Positions 1-9,150 are shown, numbered from the stretch's first letter. The stretch is DNA of 64,000 bases from Pseudomonas sp. N3-W (GCF_024970185.1 NZ_CP103965.1:2538001-2602000), one strand, 5' to 3'. Numbers and translations are program-made. Notes: generated by a model not told the origin, from the letters alone.

Positions 1-89
1 CCCCGGAACAGGCGAACCAGGGTCAGTACCATCGCCAATGAAAAGATGAAAAGGCTCAACAGGATCGCGTTCGACAGCAAGTCGCTCAT
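1..89 (-). CDS. phaF: K+/H+ antiporter subunit F, C-terminal part outside window
   Basis: Only the first 29 codons lie in the window. The reading begins MSDLLSNAILLSLFIFSLAM, one hydrophobic helix followed by LTLVRLFRG, as in small MnhF/PhaF subunits of multisubunit cation/proton antiporters. Its ATG overlaps the stop codon of the upstream phaE gene by four bases (ATGA), the same coupling used through the rest of this operon. The gene order A/B-C-D-E-F supports the call more than the short fragment itself. Confidence 0.8.
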   Translation of the reverse strand, partial: MSDLLSNAILLSLFIFSLAMVLTLVRLFR

Positions 90-574
90 TCGAAGATCTC
101 CATCAGGGGACGCTCGTAGGTCGTCTTGAAGTGCTGGATAAACGTCAACTCGTCATCCAGATCGAAAACGTGCAGCAGCAGGATGCTGCGATCCAGCGCC
201 AGTTCCGACCAGACGGTGCCGGGTACCACCGTGCAAATCATCGACAGCGCAGCCAGACCGTTGGCGTCGCGCAAGTCCAGCGGCACCTTGACGAAGTGCG
301 AGCGAGGCGCCCGGCGCCCGGCATTGAGTACGCCCCAGGCCACGCTCAGGTTGGACACCACAACGTCGCGCCCGACCAGAAAGAACAACCGCAGAATCGT
401 CCCCGGTCGGCGAATACGGATCGGCAGCGGTCGCAGCTTGCGCATCATCAGCGGTGCGCAGAAACCCAGCGCGGCGCCCAGCAGCAGGTTGCCGGGGCTG
501 ATCGACAGGTTCAGCACCAGCCACAGCAGCCACAACGCCAGCGACAACCAAGGTGCCGGAAACAGTCGCTTCAT
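86..574 (-). CDS. phaE: Na+/K+:H+ antiporter subunit E
   Basis: A 162-residue membrane protein with hydrophobic helices near residues 8-45 and 60-80, followed by a soluble domain; this is the usual MnhE/PhaE layout and length. It is one of the small subunits needed to assemble the Mrp/Pha-type antiporter in the inner membrane, which exchanges monovalent cations for protons and supports pH and salt tolerance. The start overlaps the stop of phaD (ATGA) and the stop overlaps the start of phaF, so translation of the operon is probably coupled. Confidence 0.9.
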   Translation of the reverse strand: MKRLFPAPWLSLALWLLWLVLNLSISPGNLLLGAALGFCAPLMMRKLRPLPIRIRRPGTILRLFFLVGRDVVVSNLSVAWGVLNAGRRAPRSHFVKVPLDLRDANGLAALSMICTVVPGTVWSELALDRSILLLHVFDLDDELTFIQHFKTTYERPLMEIFE

Positions 575-2253
575 GGTTGCACCTCCAGCATCGCCGCACG
601 GGCCTCGGGGCTCGGTACGGCGCGGGTGCCGAGTACCGCCATTACATAGCGTTCAGGGTTGTTCAGGGACTCGGCGGCAGCCTGGGTATAGCGTAACAGC
701 GGCTCGGCCTTGAAGGTCAGCAGGATACTCAGGGCCAGCAGTGCGAAAATCGGCACACATTCCAGACGCCGCAGTGCAGGTGATGGCCGTTCCTGCGGGG
801 TCCAGAAGCGCTGGATGCCCATGCGCGAGAAGGCAATCAACGACGCCAGCCCCGACAGGATCAGCAACGCCAGCAGCGCCCACGCCGCATTCGAGACGGG
901 AATGTCGCCGCTGTTGCCCAGCCCCAGCGGGTTGAGCAAGGCGTGAAGCAAGCCGAGTTTGCCAATGAACCCCGACAGCGGCGGCATGCCGATGATCAAC
1001 AACGCGCAGGCAATGAAACTCAAGCCGAGGAACGCCATGGTCCAGGGAATCACCTGACCGACCACGGCTTTCTGCTCGTCATCGAGGTTGATGCCCTTGG
1101 GCGGTTGCAGCGACTCCATCGGGCGTGGCATTAATTCTTCATCGTACAGCGGCATTTCGTTGGCCGAGCGCGAGCGCTCGATCAGTTCGGCCAGCAGGAA
1201 CAGTGCGCTCAGGGCCAGGGTCGAGCTGACCAGATAGAACAGCGCCGCGCCGATCAGGTTCGGCTGGGCGAAACCGATGGCTGACAGCAGAATCCCCGCC
1301 GACACCAGGATGCTCAGGCTGGCCATGCGCTCCAGGCGTTGTGCGGCCAGGATCGCCACGGCTGCGCAGATGATGGTCGCCATGCCGCCGTAGATCAGCC
1401 AGTCACCCCCAAAGTAAGCCGACGCTCCGGCCTGGCCCGAGAACAGCAGTGTCCACAGGCGCAGCAAGGTGTAGATGCCAACCTTGGTCATGATCGCGAA
1501 CATTGCAGCCACCGGCGCGCTGGCCGAAGAGTAGGCCGGCACCAACCAGAAGTTCAGCGGCCACATCCCGGCCTTGGCCAGGAACGCCACCGCCAGAATC
1601 GCCGCGCCGGCGTGCAACAAACCTCGGTCGGCCTCCGGCACCAGCGGGATCTTCAGCGCCAGGTCCGCCATGTTCAGCGTGCCCGTCACGCCATAGATCA
1701 GCGCCGCGCCAATCAGAAACAGCGACGAGGCCAGCAGGTTGATCGAGATGTAATGCAGCCCCGATGACACCCGCGCCCGCCCCGAACCGTGGAGCATCAA
1801 GCCATAGGAAGCGGCCAGCAACACTTCAAAGAACACGAACAGGTTGAACAGGTCGGCGGTCAGGAAGGCGCCGTACAGGCCCATCAGCTGAATCTGGAAC
1901 AACGCGTGGAAGCTCGAACCGGCGCCGTCCCAGCGGGCCATGGCGAACAGCAGGGCGCTGACGCCAATGATCCCGGTCAGCACCAGCATCAGCGCCGACA
2001 GGCGATCGACCACCAGCACAATGCCGAATGGCACTTGCCAGTTGCCCGGCAGGTAAACGCCGATGGAGCCGGGAACGCCGGTGGATTGCGTCCATTGCAA
2101 CAACAGCACGGAAATGCCCAGCCCCAGCAGGCTGGAGAACAGGTTGATGCGGGCTTTCAGCGGGCGGTGTTTTTCGCCCAGCATCAACATGATCGCGGCG
2201 GTCAGCAGCGGCAGCAGGATCGGGGCGGCAATCAGGTGAGTCATGGCCATCAT
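571..2253 (-). CDS. phaD: Na+/K+:H+ antiporter subunit D
   Basis: A 560-residue polytopic membrane protein of the NuoM/NuoN-like proton-translocating family (MnhD/PhaD). The central part has the conserved series of helices including LVFFEVLLAASYGLMLHGSG and MTKVGIYTLLRLW. Residues from about 360 to 400 form a hydrophilic insert. The chosen ATG overlaps the phaC stop (ATGA); alternative ATGs at codons 2 and 4 cannot be excluded. With subunit A it is expected to form the ion-conducting part of the antiporter. Confidence 0.92.
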   Translation of the reverse strand: MMAMTHLIAAPILLPLLTAAIMLMLGEKHRPLKARINLFSSLLGLGISVLLLQWTQSTGVPGSIGVYLPGNWQVPFGIVLVVDRLSALMLVLTGIIGVSALLFAMARWDGAGSSFHALFQIQLMGLYGAFLTADLFNLFVFFEVLLAASYGLMLHGSGRARVSSGLHYISINLLASSLFLIGAALIYGVTGTLNMADLALKIPLVPEADRGLLHAGAAILAVAFLAKAGMWPLNFWLVPAYSSASAPVAAMFAIMTKVGIYTLLRLWTLLFSGQAGASAYFGGDWLIYGGMATIICAAVAILAAQRLERMASLSILVSAGILLSAIGFAQPNLIGAALFYLVSSTLALSALFLLAELIERSRSANEMPLYDEELMPRPMESLQPPKGINLDDEQKAVVGQVIPWTMAFLGLSFIACALLIIGMPPLSGFIGKLGLLHALLNPLGLGNSGDIPVSNAAWALLALLILSGLASLIAFSRMGIQRFWTPQERPSPALRRLECVPIFALLALSILLTFKAEPLLRYTQAAAESLNNPERYVMAVLGTRAVPSPEARAAMLEVQP

Positions 2254-2594
2254 TCTTTAGGCTCCCGGCCGTCCACATGGTCAGTGCCGGTCAGGCCCCG
2301 GGACGCCAGCAGCACCACCAGAAACAGCGCGGTCATGGCAAAGCTGATCACGATGGCTGTCAGCACCAGTGCTTGCGGCAGTGGATCGGTGTAGTGCAGC
2401 AAATCCTGGGGCACGCTGTCCTTGATGATCGGTTCCTTGCCAATGAACAGGCTGCCCATGCTGAAGATGAACAGATTGACGCCGTAGGACAGCAGGCACA
2501 GGCCCATGACTACCTGGAACGTCCGTGGCCGCAGCACCAGCCACACGCCGGATGCGGCGAGGACGCCGATGGCGATTGCGATGACTTCTTCCAT
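2250..2594 (-). CDS. phaC: Na+/K+:H+ antiporter subunit C
   Basis: A 114-residue protein with three membrane segments, similar to NuoK and MnhC/PhaC. The start MEEVIAIAIGVLAASGVWLV was chosen because its ATG overlaps the phaAB stop codon. A longer open frame upstream is only antisense/out-of-frame sequence of phaAB. The C-terminus is a short charged tail (GREPKE). It sits between the large fused A/B subunit and subunit D, as in the rhizobial pha and other six-gene mrp operons. Confidence 0.9.
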   Translation of the reverse strand: MEEVIAIAIGVLAASGVWLVLRPRTFQVVMGLCLLSYGVNLFIFSMGSLFIGKEPIIKDSVPQDLLHYTDPLPQALVLTAIVISFAMTALFLVVLLASRGLTGTDHVDGREPKE

Positions 2595-5512
2595 CAGACG
2601 GCTCCCTTGGCGGCAACGGATTTGGGCAGGGCCGCAGTTTTGTGACCACGAACCGATTGGTGGGCGAGGGCGGTGAGGATCAACAGCGTCGAACCGACCA
2701 CCACAGCGTACACGCCGATGTCGAAGAACAGCGCGCTGGCAATGTGTATGTCGCCCAGTACCGGCATTGCAAAGTGCCAGGTATGGGTGGTCAGGAACGG
2801 ATAACCGACCGCCATGGCGCCGAGCCCGGTGACGGTGGCAAACAGCAGGCCGGTACCCATCCAGCGCAGTGGCCGCAGGCTCATTTGCGCCTCGACCCAC
2901 TGGGTGCCGGCGACCATGTATTGCAGGATGAACGCCACCGACATCACCAGCCCGGCGACGAAACCGCCACCCGGTTGGTTATGGCCGCGCATGAACAGGT
3001 AGAACGACACCACCAGCGCAATCGGCAGCAGCAAGCGCACCAGCACTGCCGGCACCATCATGAAGCCCAGCGCGGTGTCGCTGGCGTGACGCGGGTTGAC
3101 CAGGTCGGTCACCACGTCCGGCGCGAGCAAGCGCTGCTGGGCTGGCAATTGCAGGCTTTCTTTCGGTGGGCGGAAGCGGCGCAACAGGGCGAATACGGTC
3201 AGGGCCACGGCCACCAGAACGGTGATTTCACCGAGGGTGTCGAAGCCACGAAAGTCCACCAGCATCACGTTGACCACGTTGCTGCCGCCGCCTTCGGGCA
3301 GGGCACGACTGAGGTAGAACGAGGAAATGTCGTTCGGCGTCTGACGCGTCAGCATCGCGTAGGACAGCAGCGCCATGCCGCCACCTACCGCACTCGACAG
3401 CAGCAAGTCGCGAAGACGACGAACCCGAGCCTTGCGTCGGCTGCTGGGCAGTGGCGAGACTTCTTCGATCCGCCGTGGCAACCAGCGCAGGCCCAGCAGG
3501 ATCAGCACGGTGGTCACCACTTCGACCACCAACTGCGTCAATGCCAGATCCGGCGCCGAGAACCAGACGAAGGTCACGCAGGTCATCAGGCCACAAACGC
3601 TGACCATGGTCAGGGCCGCGAGCCGGTGATACTTGGCCTGCCACGCCGCGCCGAGGGCACAGGCAATCGCCAGCAGCCACAGGGTGACGAATACGATGGA
3701 GCCCGGAATTTTCGGTCGGTCGCCCCAGCTCAGGCTGCTGTGCAGCATCGGGATCAAGCCGGCCAGAACGGCGGCAAGCACCATCAGGAACAATTGGGTT
3801 TGCAGGCGCCTGGTGCTGATTCGTCGTTCCAGACGTCGTGCCAGACGCATCATGATCACCAGGCTGCGCTCGAACAGGCGTTTGCCGTTGAACAGGCCAA
3901 TGATCGGCGGGTACTTGAAGCGCCCGCGCTTGAGCTGCTTGCGCAACAGCAGGTAGAGCACAATGCCGCCGGACATGGCGATCAGGCTCATGATCATCGG
4001 CGCGTTCAGGCCGTGCCAGATTGCCAGGCTGTACTCGGGCAACGTGCCGCCCACCACCGGCAGGGCCGCTGCCGCGAGCAGCGGACCGACCACCTGGGCG
4101 GGGAAGATCCCGACAATCAGGCAGGTGAACACCAGCAACTCCACCGGTGCGCGCATCCAGCGTGGTGGTTCGTGCGGGGTGTGGGGAAGGTCGGTGGCGG
4201 TCGGGCCAAAAAACACATCAACCGTAAATCGCAGGGAGTAGGCCACGCTGAAGGTGCCAGCGATGGTGGCGATGATTGGCAGGCTCATCTCGACCCAGGC
4301 CGTGGCATTGATGAACACGGTTTCGGCGAAGAACATCTCTTTCGACAGGAAGCCGTTGAGCAACGGCACGCCCGCCATCGAGGCGCTGGCAACCATGGCC
4401 AGCGTCGCGGTGAATGGAATCAGCCGGATCAGGCCGCTGAGCTTGCGGATGTCCCGGGTGCCGCTTTCGTGGTCGATGATCCCGGCGGCCATGAACAGCG
4501 AGGCCTTGAAGGTGGCGTGGTTGAGAATGTGGAACACCGCGGCCACCGCGGCCAGGGGGCTGTTCAGGCCCAGCAGCAGGGTGATCAGGCCCAGGTGGCT
4601 GATGGTCGAATAGGCCAGCAGGCCCTTGAGGTCGTTCTGGAACATCGCGCAATACGCGCCGAGCAACAGCGTGCAAGCGCCGGCGCCGCTGACGATATAG
4701 AACCATTCTTCACTGCCGGACAGCGACGGCCATAGCCGCGCCAGCAGAAAGACCCCGGCCTTGACCATGGTCGCCGAGTGCAGATAAGCCGAAACCGGGG
4801 TCGGCGCCGCCATCGCGTGCGGCAGCCAGAAGTGAAAGGGGAACTGCGCGCTTTTGCTCAAGGCGCCGATCAGGATCAGGGGTAACAGGATGGGGTAGAG
4901 GGCATGTGCACGAATCAGATCGCCGGCGGCCAGGACCTTGTCCAGGTCATAGCTGCCGACGACATGGCCGAGCAGCATGACCCCCGCCAGCAGGCAGAGT
5001 CCGCCGGCCCCCGTGACCATCAGCGCCATATAGGCGCCCCGGCGTGCATCGGAGCGGTGGTGCCAGTAGCCGATCAACAGGAAGGAAAAGAGGCTGGTCA
5101 GCTCCCAGAAGAACACGATCTGGATCAGGTTGCCGGAAATCACCAGCCCGAGCATGGCGCCCATGAACGCCAGGAAAAATGCGAAGAAACGTGGCACCGG
5201 GTCATCCGGTGACATGTAGTAACGGGCGTACAGCGACACCAGCGTGCCGATACCCAGCACCAGCATCGAGAACAGCCAGGCGAAACCGTCCATGCGCAGG
5301 ACAAAGTTCAGGCCCAGGCTGGGCAGCCAGAAAAATTCTTCGCGGATCACGCCGCCATGGGCGATTTGCGGGTACAGGAGGGCGACCTGGACAGTGCCGA
5401 TCAAGGCGACCAGACCCGCCAGCAGCGATTCGGTGTTACGCGCGTTGTGAGGCAGCAAAGCCGCCAGACAGCTGCCGATAAAAGGCAGAAGCAGTAGAAC
5501 TATCAGGGACAT
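2594..5512 (-). CDS. phaAB: Fused antiporter subunit A/B (MrpA-MrpB type)
   Basis: A 972-residue polytopic protein. Residues 1 to about 760 match the MrpA/NuoL-like subunit, with the MSPDDPVPRFFAFFLAFMG and HSATMVKAGVFLLARL segments typical of the family. The last 180 residues match MrpB (helices, then PGGGFVAGLVMSVAFILQYM). Fusion of A and B is the usual state in group 2 (Pha) systems. It is the first gene of the minus-strand operon; the region upstream (5513-5786) holds REP elements and therefore probably a short promoter close to the start. Confidence 0.93.
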   Translation of the reverse strand: MSLIVLLLLPFIGSCLAALLPHNARNTESLLAGLVALIGTVQVALLYPQIAHGGVIREEFFWLPSLGLNFVLRMDGFAWLFSMLVLGIGTLVSLYARYYMSPDDPVPRFFAFFLAFMGAMLGLVISGNLIQIVFFWELTSLFSFLLIGYWHHRSDARRGAYMALMVTGAGGLCLLAGVMLLGHVVGSYDLDKVLAAGDLIRAHALYPILLPLILIGALSKSAQFPFHFWLPHAMAAPTPVSAYLHSATMVKAGVFLLARLWPSLSGSEEWFYIVSGAGACTLLLGAYCAMFQNDLKGLLAYSTISHLGLITLLLGLNSPLAAVAAVFHILNHATFKASLFMAAGIIDHESGTRDIRKLSGLIRLIPFTATLAMVASASMAGVPLLNGFLSKEMFFAETVFINATAWVEMSLPIIATIAGTFSVAYSLRFTVDVFFGPTATDLPHTPHEPPRWMRAPVELLVFTCLIVGIFPAQVVGPLLAAAALPVVGGTLPEYSLAIWHGLNAPMIMSLIAMSGGIVLYLLLRKQLKRGRFKYPPIIGLFNGKRLFERSLVIMMRLARRLERRISTRRLQTQLFLMVLAAVLAGLIPMLHSSLSWGDRPKIPGSIVFVTLWLLAIACALGAAWQAKYHRLAALTMVSVCGLMTCVTFVWFSAPDLALTQLVVEVVTTVLILLGLRWLPRRIEEVSPLPSSRRKARVRRLRDLLLSSAVGGGMALLSYAMLTRQTPNDISSFYLSRALPEGGGSNVVNVMLVDFRGFDTLGEITVLVAVALTVFALLRRFRPPKESLQLPAQQRLLAPDVVTDLVNPRHASDTALGFMMVPAVLVRLLLPIALVVSFYLFMRGHNQPGGGFVAGLVMSVAFILQYMVAGTQWVEAQMSLRPLRWMGTGLLFATVTGLGAMAVGYPFLTTHTWHFAMPVLGDIHIASALFFDIGVYAVVVGSTLLILTALAHQSVRGHKTAALPKSVAAKGAV

Positions 5513-5661
5513 AGGCTTCTAATCTGCGGAAGTTTGTGATGCATCATACGTGCCGGAATCAGGATCACCAAACGGCAACCTGTGGCAGGATCCTACAAGG
5601 TAAGCAGGATTTGTTTGTTTATCATTGTTTCAGCGCGAATGATTTCAGCAGGGTCGGCCCC

Positions 5662-5754
5662 TTCGCGAGCAGGCTCGCTCCCACAAGGGATCATCGTGGT
5701 ACACAACATTCGCGTACTCAGCCAATCCCCTGTGGGTGCGAGCCTGCTCGCGAA
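5662..5754. repeat. Inverted pair of REP elements (REPIN)
   Basis: Two REP units face each other: TTCGCGAGCAGGCTCGCTCC at 5662 and its inverse, TGTGGGTGCGAGCCTGCTCG, starting at 5731. Each contains the imperfect GCGAGCAGGCTCGC hairpin. They lie between the convergent-side end of the transporter gene at 5787 and the start region of phaAB. Confidence 0.85.
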
Positions 5755-5786
5755 TACGATTGTTCAGGCGCCGCTAAACTCGGGTT

Positions 5787-6713
5787 TCACTGCTGGATTT
5801 CGCGCTCCAGTTCTTCTTCAGTTGTCACCACTTTCCCCTTGGTCTTCAACTCACTGACAATCACCGCCGCCACAATCAACCCGGCCCCGAGCAATGCAAT
5901 CGCTGGCAGCCGTTCCCCGGCCAGCCGCCCGGCGATCCCGGCCCAGACCGGTTCACCGGCATAAATCAACGTGGCCCGGGTCGGTGAAACACTTTTCTGC
6001 GCCCAGTTCATCGCCACCTGAATCGCTGCACTCGCTGCGCCCAGCCCCAAAGCGCTGCACAACAGCAACCATGAAAAGTCTGGAATCACTTCCTGTGTCG
6101 GCACCACCAGCAGGAACGACAACACGGAAGTGACGGCCAGTTGCACCACCGTCACCCGGCGCACATCGACCTGACCGGCATAGGTGCTGATCAAAATGAT
6201 TTCCGCCGCAATCGCGATGGCGCTGATCAACGTGGCGATTTCTCCCGGACTGAAATCCAGCGAAGCCCCGGCAGGCCCGGACAGCAACATCAGTCCGGTA
6301 AACGCCAGCATGATGCCGATGCTCGGCATCAACCCCGGCCGGCGCCCTAATACCAGCCATTGCAGCAACGGCACAAAGGGCACGTACAGTGCGGTGATGA
6401 ACGCCGACTGGCTGCTGGGAATGCTCTGCAGGCCCACGGTCTGCAAGCCGTAACCGAGCATGATTGCCACGCCGATGAAAGACCCGGCCTTGAGTTCGAA
6501 CAGGGTCAGCTCCCGCAGATGCCGCCAGGAGAATAGCGCGACGATGCTGGCGGCAGCGGCAAAGCGCAGGCCGACGAAAAACATCGGGCCGCTGACGGTC
6601 ATTGCATGCTGAACCAGCAGGAACGTCCCGCCCCAGACCATGGTGATAACCACCAGCACGCACTCGGCCTTGCTGAATCGCGAAAAACGGGAGGGGGAGT
6701 TCACCGACGTCAT
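5787..6713 (-). CDS. DMT-superfamily (EamA) exporter
   Basis: A 308-residue protein with ten predicted membrane helices in two EamA repeats. The helix-end motif FSRFSKAECVLVVITMVWGG at the N-terminus and the second repeat starting near GEIATLISAIAIAAEII are typical. The start at 6713 gives the normal family length; the open frame continues upstream only because it is antisense to the regulator gene. It is transcribed away from the XRE-cupin regulator at 6798, so it is the likely target of that regulator. Substrate is unknown; amino acids or metabolites are usual for the family. Confidence 0.85.
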   Translation of the reverse strand: MTSVNSPSRFSRFSKAECVLVVITMVWGGTFLLVQHAMTVSGPMFFVGLRFAAAASIVALFSWRHLRELTLFELKAGSFIGVAIMLGYGLQTVGLQSIPSSQSAFITALYVPFVPLLQWLVLGRRPGLMPSIGIMLAFTGLMLLSGPAGASLDFSPGEIATLISAIAIAAEIILISTYAGQVDVRRVTVVQLAVTSVLSFLLVVPTQEVIPDFSWLLLCSALGLGAASAAIQVAMNWAQKSVSPTRATLIYAGEPVWAGIAGRLAGERLPAIALLGAGLIVAAVIVSELKTKGKVVTTEEELEREIQQ

Positions 6714-6760
6714 GACCTTGCGCACTACTTGAGGGGGCCGCACAATGCGCCCAATGTTGC

Positions 6761-6801
6761 GCAGTATACTGCCCAATCCCACCAAGTGAGCAATATAGTG
6801 C
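6761..6801. promoter_or_regulatory. Two GCAnTATAnTGC operator-like dyads
   Basis: GCAGTATACTGC (6761-6772) is a perfect palindrome, and GCAATATAGTGC (6790-6801) is a near copy with the same outline. They lie 29 bp apart between the divergent exporter and regulator genes, the second reaching the regulator start codon. Placement suggests the binding sites of the XRE-cupin protein; this is inference. Confidence 0.55.
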
Positions 6802-7361
6802 ACAAAGATTCCAACCCGCGGGCTTCGGTTCTCCAGCACGTCAGCCAGAACGTTCGGCGCTTGCGCCATGCGGCGGACATGAGCCAGGCCGCTCTGGCGG
6901 AAAAGTCCGGGGTCAGCCGCCGCATGCTGGTGGCCATCGAGGCCGGCGAAAAGAACGTCAGCCTGACCACCCTCGACCGCGTCGCCGAAGCGCTGGATGT
7001 GGCGTTCAGTGACTTGATCCAGGCCCCGGACGCGCGTGATCCGAGCCGCATCAACGAACTGGCATGGGCCGGGACGATCCCCGGCAGTAAAGCCGTGCTG
7101 CTCTCCAAAGCCACCGCCACCCGGGAAGTGGAGCAGTGGGAGTGGTGCCTGCAACCGGGGGAGATTTACCCCTCGCAAGCGGATGCCGACGGCTGGAGTG
7201 AGCAGTTGTATGTGTTCGAAGGTTGCCTGACGCTGATGCTGGGCGACACACCGCAGCTGATCGCTGCCGGCGAGTTCTTCATGTTCGCCAGCAACCAGCC
7301 CCACACTTATCGCAACGATGGGCCGGTGGCGACGCGGTTCGTGCGTAACGTGGTGATCTAA
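6798..7361 (+). CDS. XRE-cupin transcriptional regulator
   Basis: A 187-residue protein read from GTG. Residues 10-70 form an XRE helix-turn-helix (LRHAADMSQAALAEKSGVSR), and residues 110-187 a cupin sensor domain with the motif GWSEQLYVFEGCLTLMLGD. Such fusions are one-component regulators, usually repressors of an adjacent transporter or catabolic gene. The longer open frame upstream is the antisense of the exporter and is not used. The short leaderless-looking start overlaps one operator-like dyad, which would fit autoregulation. Confidence 0.8.
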   Translation: MHKDSNPRASVLQHVSQNVRRLRHAADMSQAALAEKSGVSRRMLVAIEAGEKNVSLTTLDRVAEALDVAFSDLIQAPDARDPSRINELAWAGTIPGSKAVLLSKATATREVEQWEWCLQPGEIYPSQADADGWSEQLYVFEGCLTLMLGDTPQLIAAGEFFMFASNQPHTYRNDGPVATRFVRNVVI

Positions 7362-7428
7362 CTGTTTGCCGGCCAACAGCAGATCGACATTTTGCTGCAA
7401 TCAAGTGATCAGTAATTCTTTAAATATC

Positions 7429-7444
7429 TTTCAACTTGTTGAAA
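7429..7444. promoter_or_regulatory. Perfect dyad upstream of sigma-54 promoter
   Basis: TTTCAAC-TT-GTTGAAA, a 7-bp perfect inverted repeat, lies 20 bp upstream of the -24 element. It is a candidate upstream activating site for a sigma-54 enhancer-binding protein such as SfnR, known to drive sulfone-utilisation genes. The distance is short for a classic enhancer, so other roles are possible. Confidence 0.4.
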
Positions 7445-7463
7445 TTAAAGAGATTTAATTTTA

Positions 7464-7478
7464 GGCACGACTCCTGCA
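7464..7478 (+). promoter_or_regulatory. Sigma-54 promoter (-24/-12)
   Basis: GGCACGACTCCTGCA matches the consensus TGGCACG-N4-TTGCA at all key positions: GG at 7464-7465 and GC at 7476-7477 with the required spacing. It lies about 40 bp before the first gene of the organosulfur cluster. Confidence 0.65.
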
Positions 7479-7517
7479 AAAGTTCTGGGCATTCACCCGG
7501 AACCACGGAGTCGGCCC

Positions 7518-8711
7518 ATGACAACCTCACCTGTTACCGCCCATGTAATCCGCTCGGACGCGGAAGCCATCGCCGTGGCACACAGACTCGCCGCGCGCTT
7601 TGCCGTCGAGGCCAGTGCCCGTGATCGCGAGCGGCGCTTGCCGGTCGTTGAGCTTGACGAGTTCTCCGCCAGCGGCCTGTGGGGCATCACCATACCCAAG
7701 GAATACGGCGGCGCCGGCGTGTCTTATGTGACGGTCGCCGAAGTGATCAAGATCATTTCCGTCGCCGATTCGTCCCTCGGCCAGATCCCGCAAAACCACC
7801 TCGGCGTGCTCGACATCCTGCTGCAAACCGCCACTGAAGCGCAGAAGCGCTACTACTTCGGCAAAGTCCTGCAAGGCCATCGTTTCGGCAACGCCTTCTC
7901 CGAATCGAAAAGCAAAAACGCCGGCGCCTTCGAAACCCGTATCCGCTTCGACAAAGACAGCGCGCAAATCGACGGCGAGAAGTTCTACTGCACCGGGGCG
8001 CTGTTCGCGCACATCGTGCCGGCGGTGGCGGTTGATGAAGACAACAAGGCCTTCATCGCTTTCATCGAACGCGACAATCCCGGCCTGACGGTGATCGACA
8101 GTTGGGACGGCTTCGGCCAGCGCACCACGGCCAGCGGTGGCGTGACACTCAACGCCGTCAAGGTGCCGCTCAGCGCAGTGATCCCGGCGCATAGAGCGTT
8201 CGACGAGCCCACCGCCGACGGCCCGATCTCGCAAATCATCCAAGCCGCCGTGGACACCGGCATCGCCCTCGGCGCCCTCGAAGAAACCAAGCGCTATGCC
8301 CGAGAGGCTCGACCGTGGATCGACAGCGGCCAGGATCACGGCTGGCAAGACCCGTTCAGCATTGCCGCGATTGGCGACCTTGAATGGCGCGTCCACGGCA
8401 CCGAAGCGATCCTGAAGAAGGCCGGCCAGGCCATCGATGCCGCATTGCTCAATCCCGGCGAAGACACCGTGGCCCGCGCATCGGTGGTGGTCGCCCAGGC
8501 CAAGGTGCTGTCTGCCGAAATCGCCTTGCTCGCCAGCAGCAAACTGTTCGAGCTGGCCGGCACGCGCTCGGTGCTCGGCAAATACAACCTCGACCGCCAT
8601 TGGCGCAACGCCCGCACCCACACCCTGCACGACCCGGCGCGCTGGAAATATCACCTGATCGGCAACTACCTGCTCAACGGCGTCAAGCCCGCGCGCCACG
8701 CCTGGAACTGA
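7518..8711 (+). CDS. SfnB-type sulfur-acquisition acyl-CoA dehydrogenase
   Basis: A 397-residue flavoprotein of the acyl-CoA dehydrogenase superfamily. The N-terminal helical domain (LPVVELDEFSASGLWGITIP), the middle beta domain and the C-terminal helical domain ending in ARWKYHLIGNYLLNG are all present. It is close to the SfnB/SfnC/DszC-like enzymes that oxidise organosulfur compounds with reduced flavin. The cluster order (this gene, a small C-terminal-domain gene, an LLM monooxygenase) and the sigma-54 promoter agree with the sulfonate/sulfone-scavenging role. The exact substrate cannot be read from sequence. Confidence 0.82.
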   Translation: MTTSPVTAHVIRSDAEAIAVAHRLAARFAVEASARDRERRLPVVELDEFSASGLWGITIPKEYGGAGVSYVTVAEVIKIISVADSSLGQIPQNHLGVLDILLQTATEAQKRYYFGKVLQGHRFGNAFSESKSKNAGAFETRIRFDKDSAQIDGEKFYCTGALFAHIVPAVAVDEDNKAFIAFIERDNPGLTVIDSWDGFGQRTTASGGVTLNAVKVPLSAVIPAHRAFDEPTADGPISQIIQAAVDTGIALGALEETKRYAREARPWIDSGQDHGWQDPFSIAAIGDLEWRVHGTEAILKKAGQAIDAALLNPGEDTVARASVVVAQAKVLSAEIALLASSKLFELAGTRSVLGKYNLDRHWRNARTHTLHDPARWKYHLIGNYLLNGVKPARHAWN

Positions 8712-8721
8712 GGAGCCCACC

Positions 8722-9150
8722 ATGAACGCATTGACCCAACCGCCTGGCCAGCCATTGACCCAGGCGCAGCTCGACCTGCACAACGCCCGCAGCCTGTTCG
8801 ACACGACCTTGCGTTTCGTTCGTCAGGCCAAGACTGCGAATGATCCCTTTGTCATCAGCCGTTTCGGCGACCTGCACATTCGCATCGAAGTTGCCGCCGC
8901 GTTGCTAGAACGCGCCGACGATTTTTTGAACAGCAGTGAAGACGCCACCGAGATCAGCATCGCAGTCGCCGAATCGCAGCTGGCCAGCGCCGATGCGTTG
9001 AACGCCGTGAGCAACGCTGAATTCGAACTCTCCGGCCAGCGCACCGTGTTGCCCGGCTCACTCCACGCCCCATTGCGCTGGAAACTCCATCTGATTGGCA
9101 ATTTTCGCCTCAACGGCATTCACCCGTCAGCTATAGAGAGTGCCGTTTGA
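8722..9150 (+). CDS. Stand-alone acyl-CoA dehydrogenase C-terminal domain
   Basis: A 142-residue protein whose C-terminus (LHAPLRWKLHLIGNFRLNGI) closely resembles the end of the upstream 397-residue dehydrogenase, and whose body is the helical C-terminal domain only. No FAD-binding middle domain is present. It starts 10 bp after the dehydrogenase and its TGA overlaps the ATG of the monooxygenase (ATGA), so it is translated as part of the operon. It may be a partner subunit or a remnant of a second dehydrogenase; the intact reading frame and coupling favour a retained function. Confidence 0.6.
   Translation: MNALTQPPGQPLTQAQLDLHNARSLFDTTLRFVRQAKTANDPFVISRFGDLHIRIEVAAALLERADDFLNSSEDATEISIAVAESQLASADALNAVSNAEFELSGQRTVLPGSLHAPLRWKLHLIGNFRLNGIHPSAIESAV

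Noticed and set aside
126..713. Long plus-strand open frames across the antiporter operon (also at 2642-4735)
   Set aside because: They are antisense to clear antiporter genes, rich in Gln/His/Arg, and have no ribosome sites. They result from high GC at third positions.
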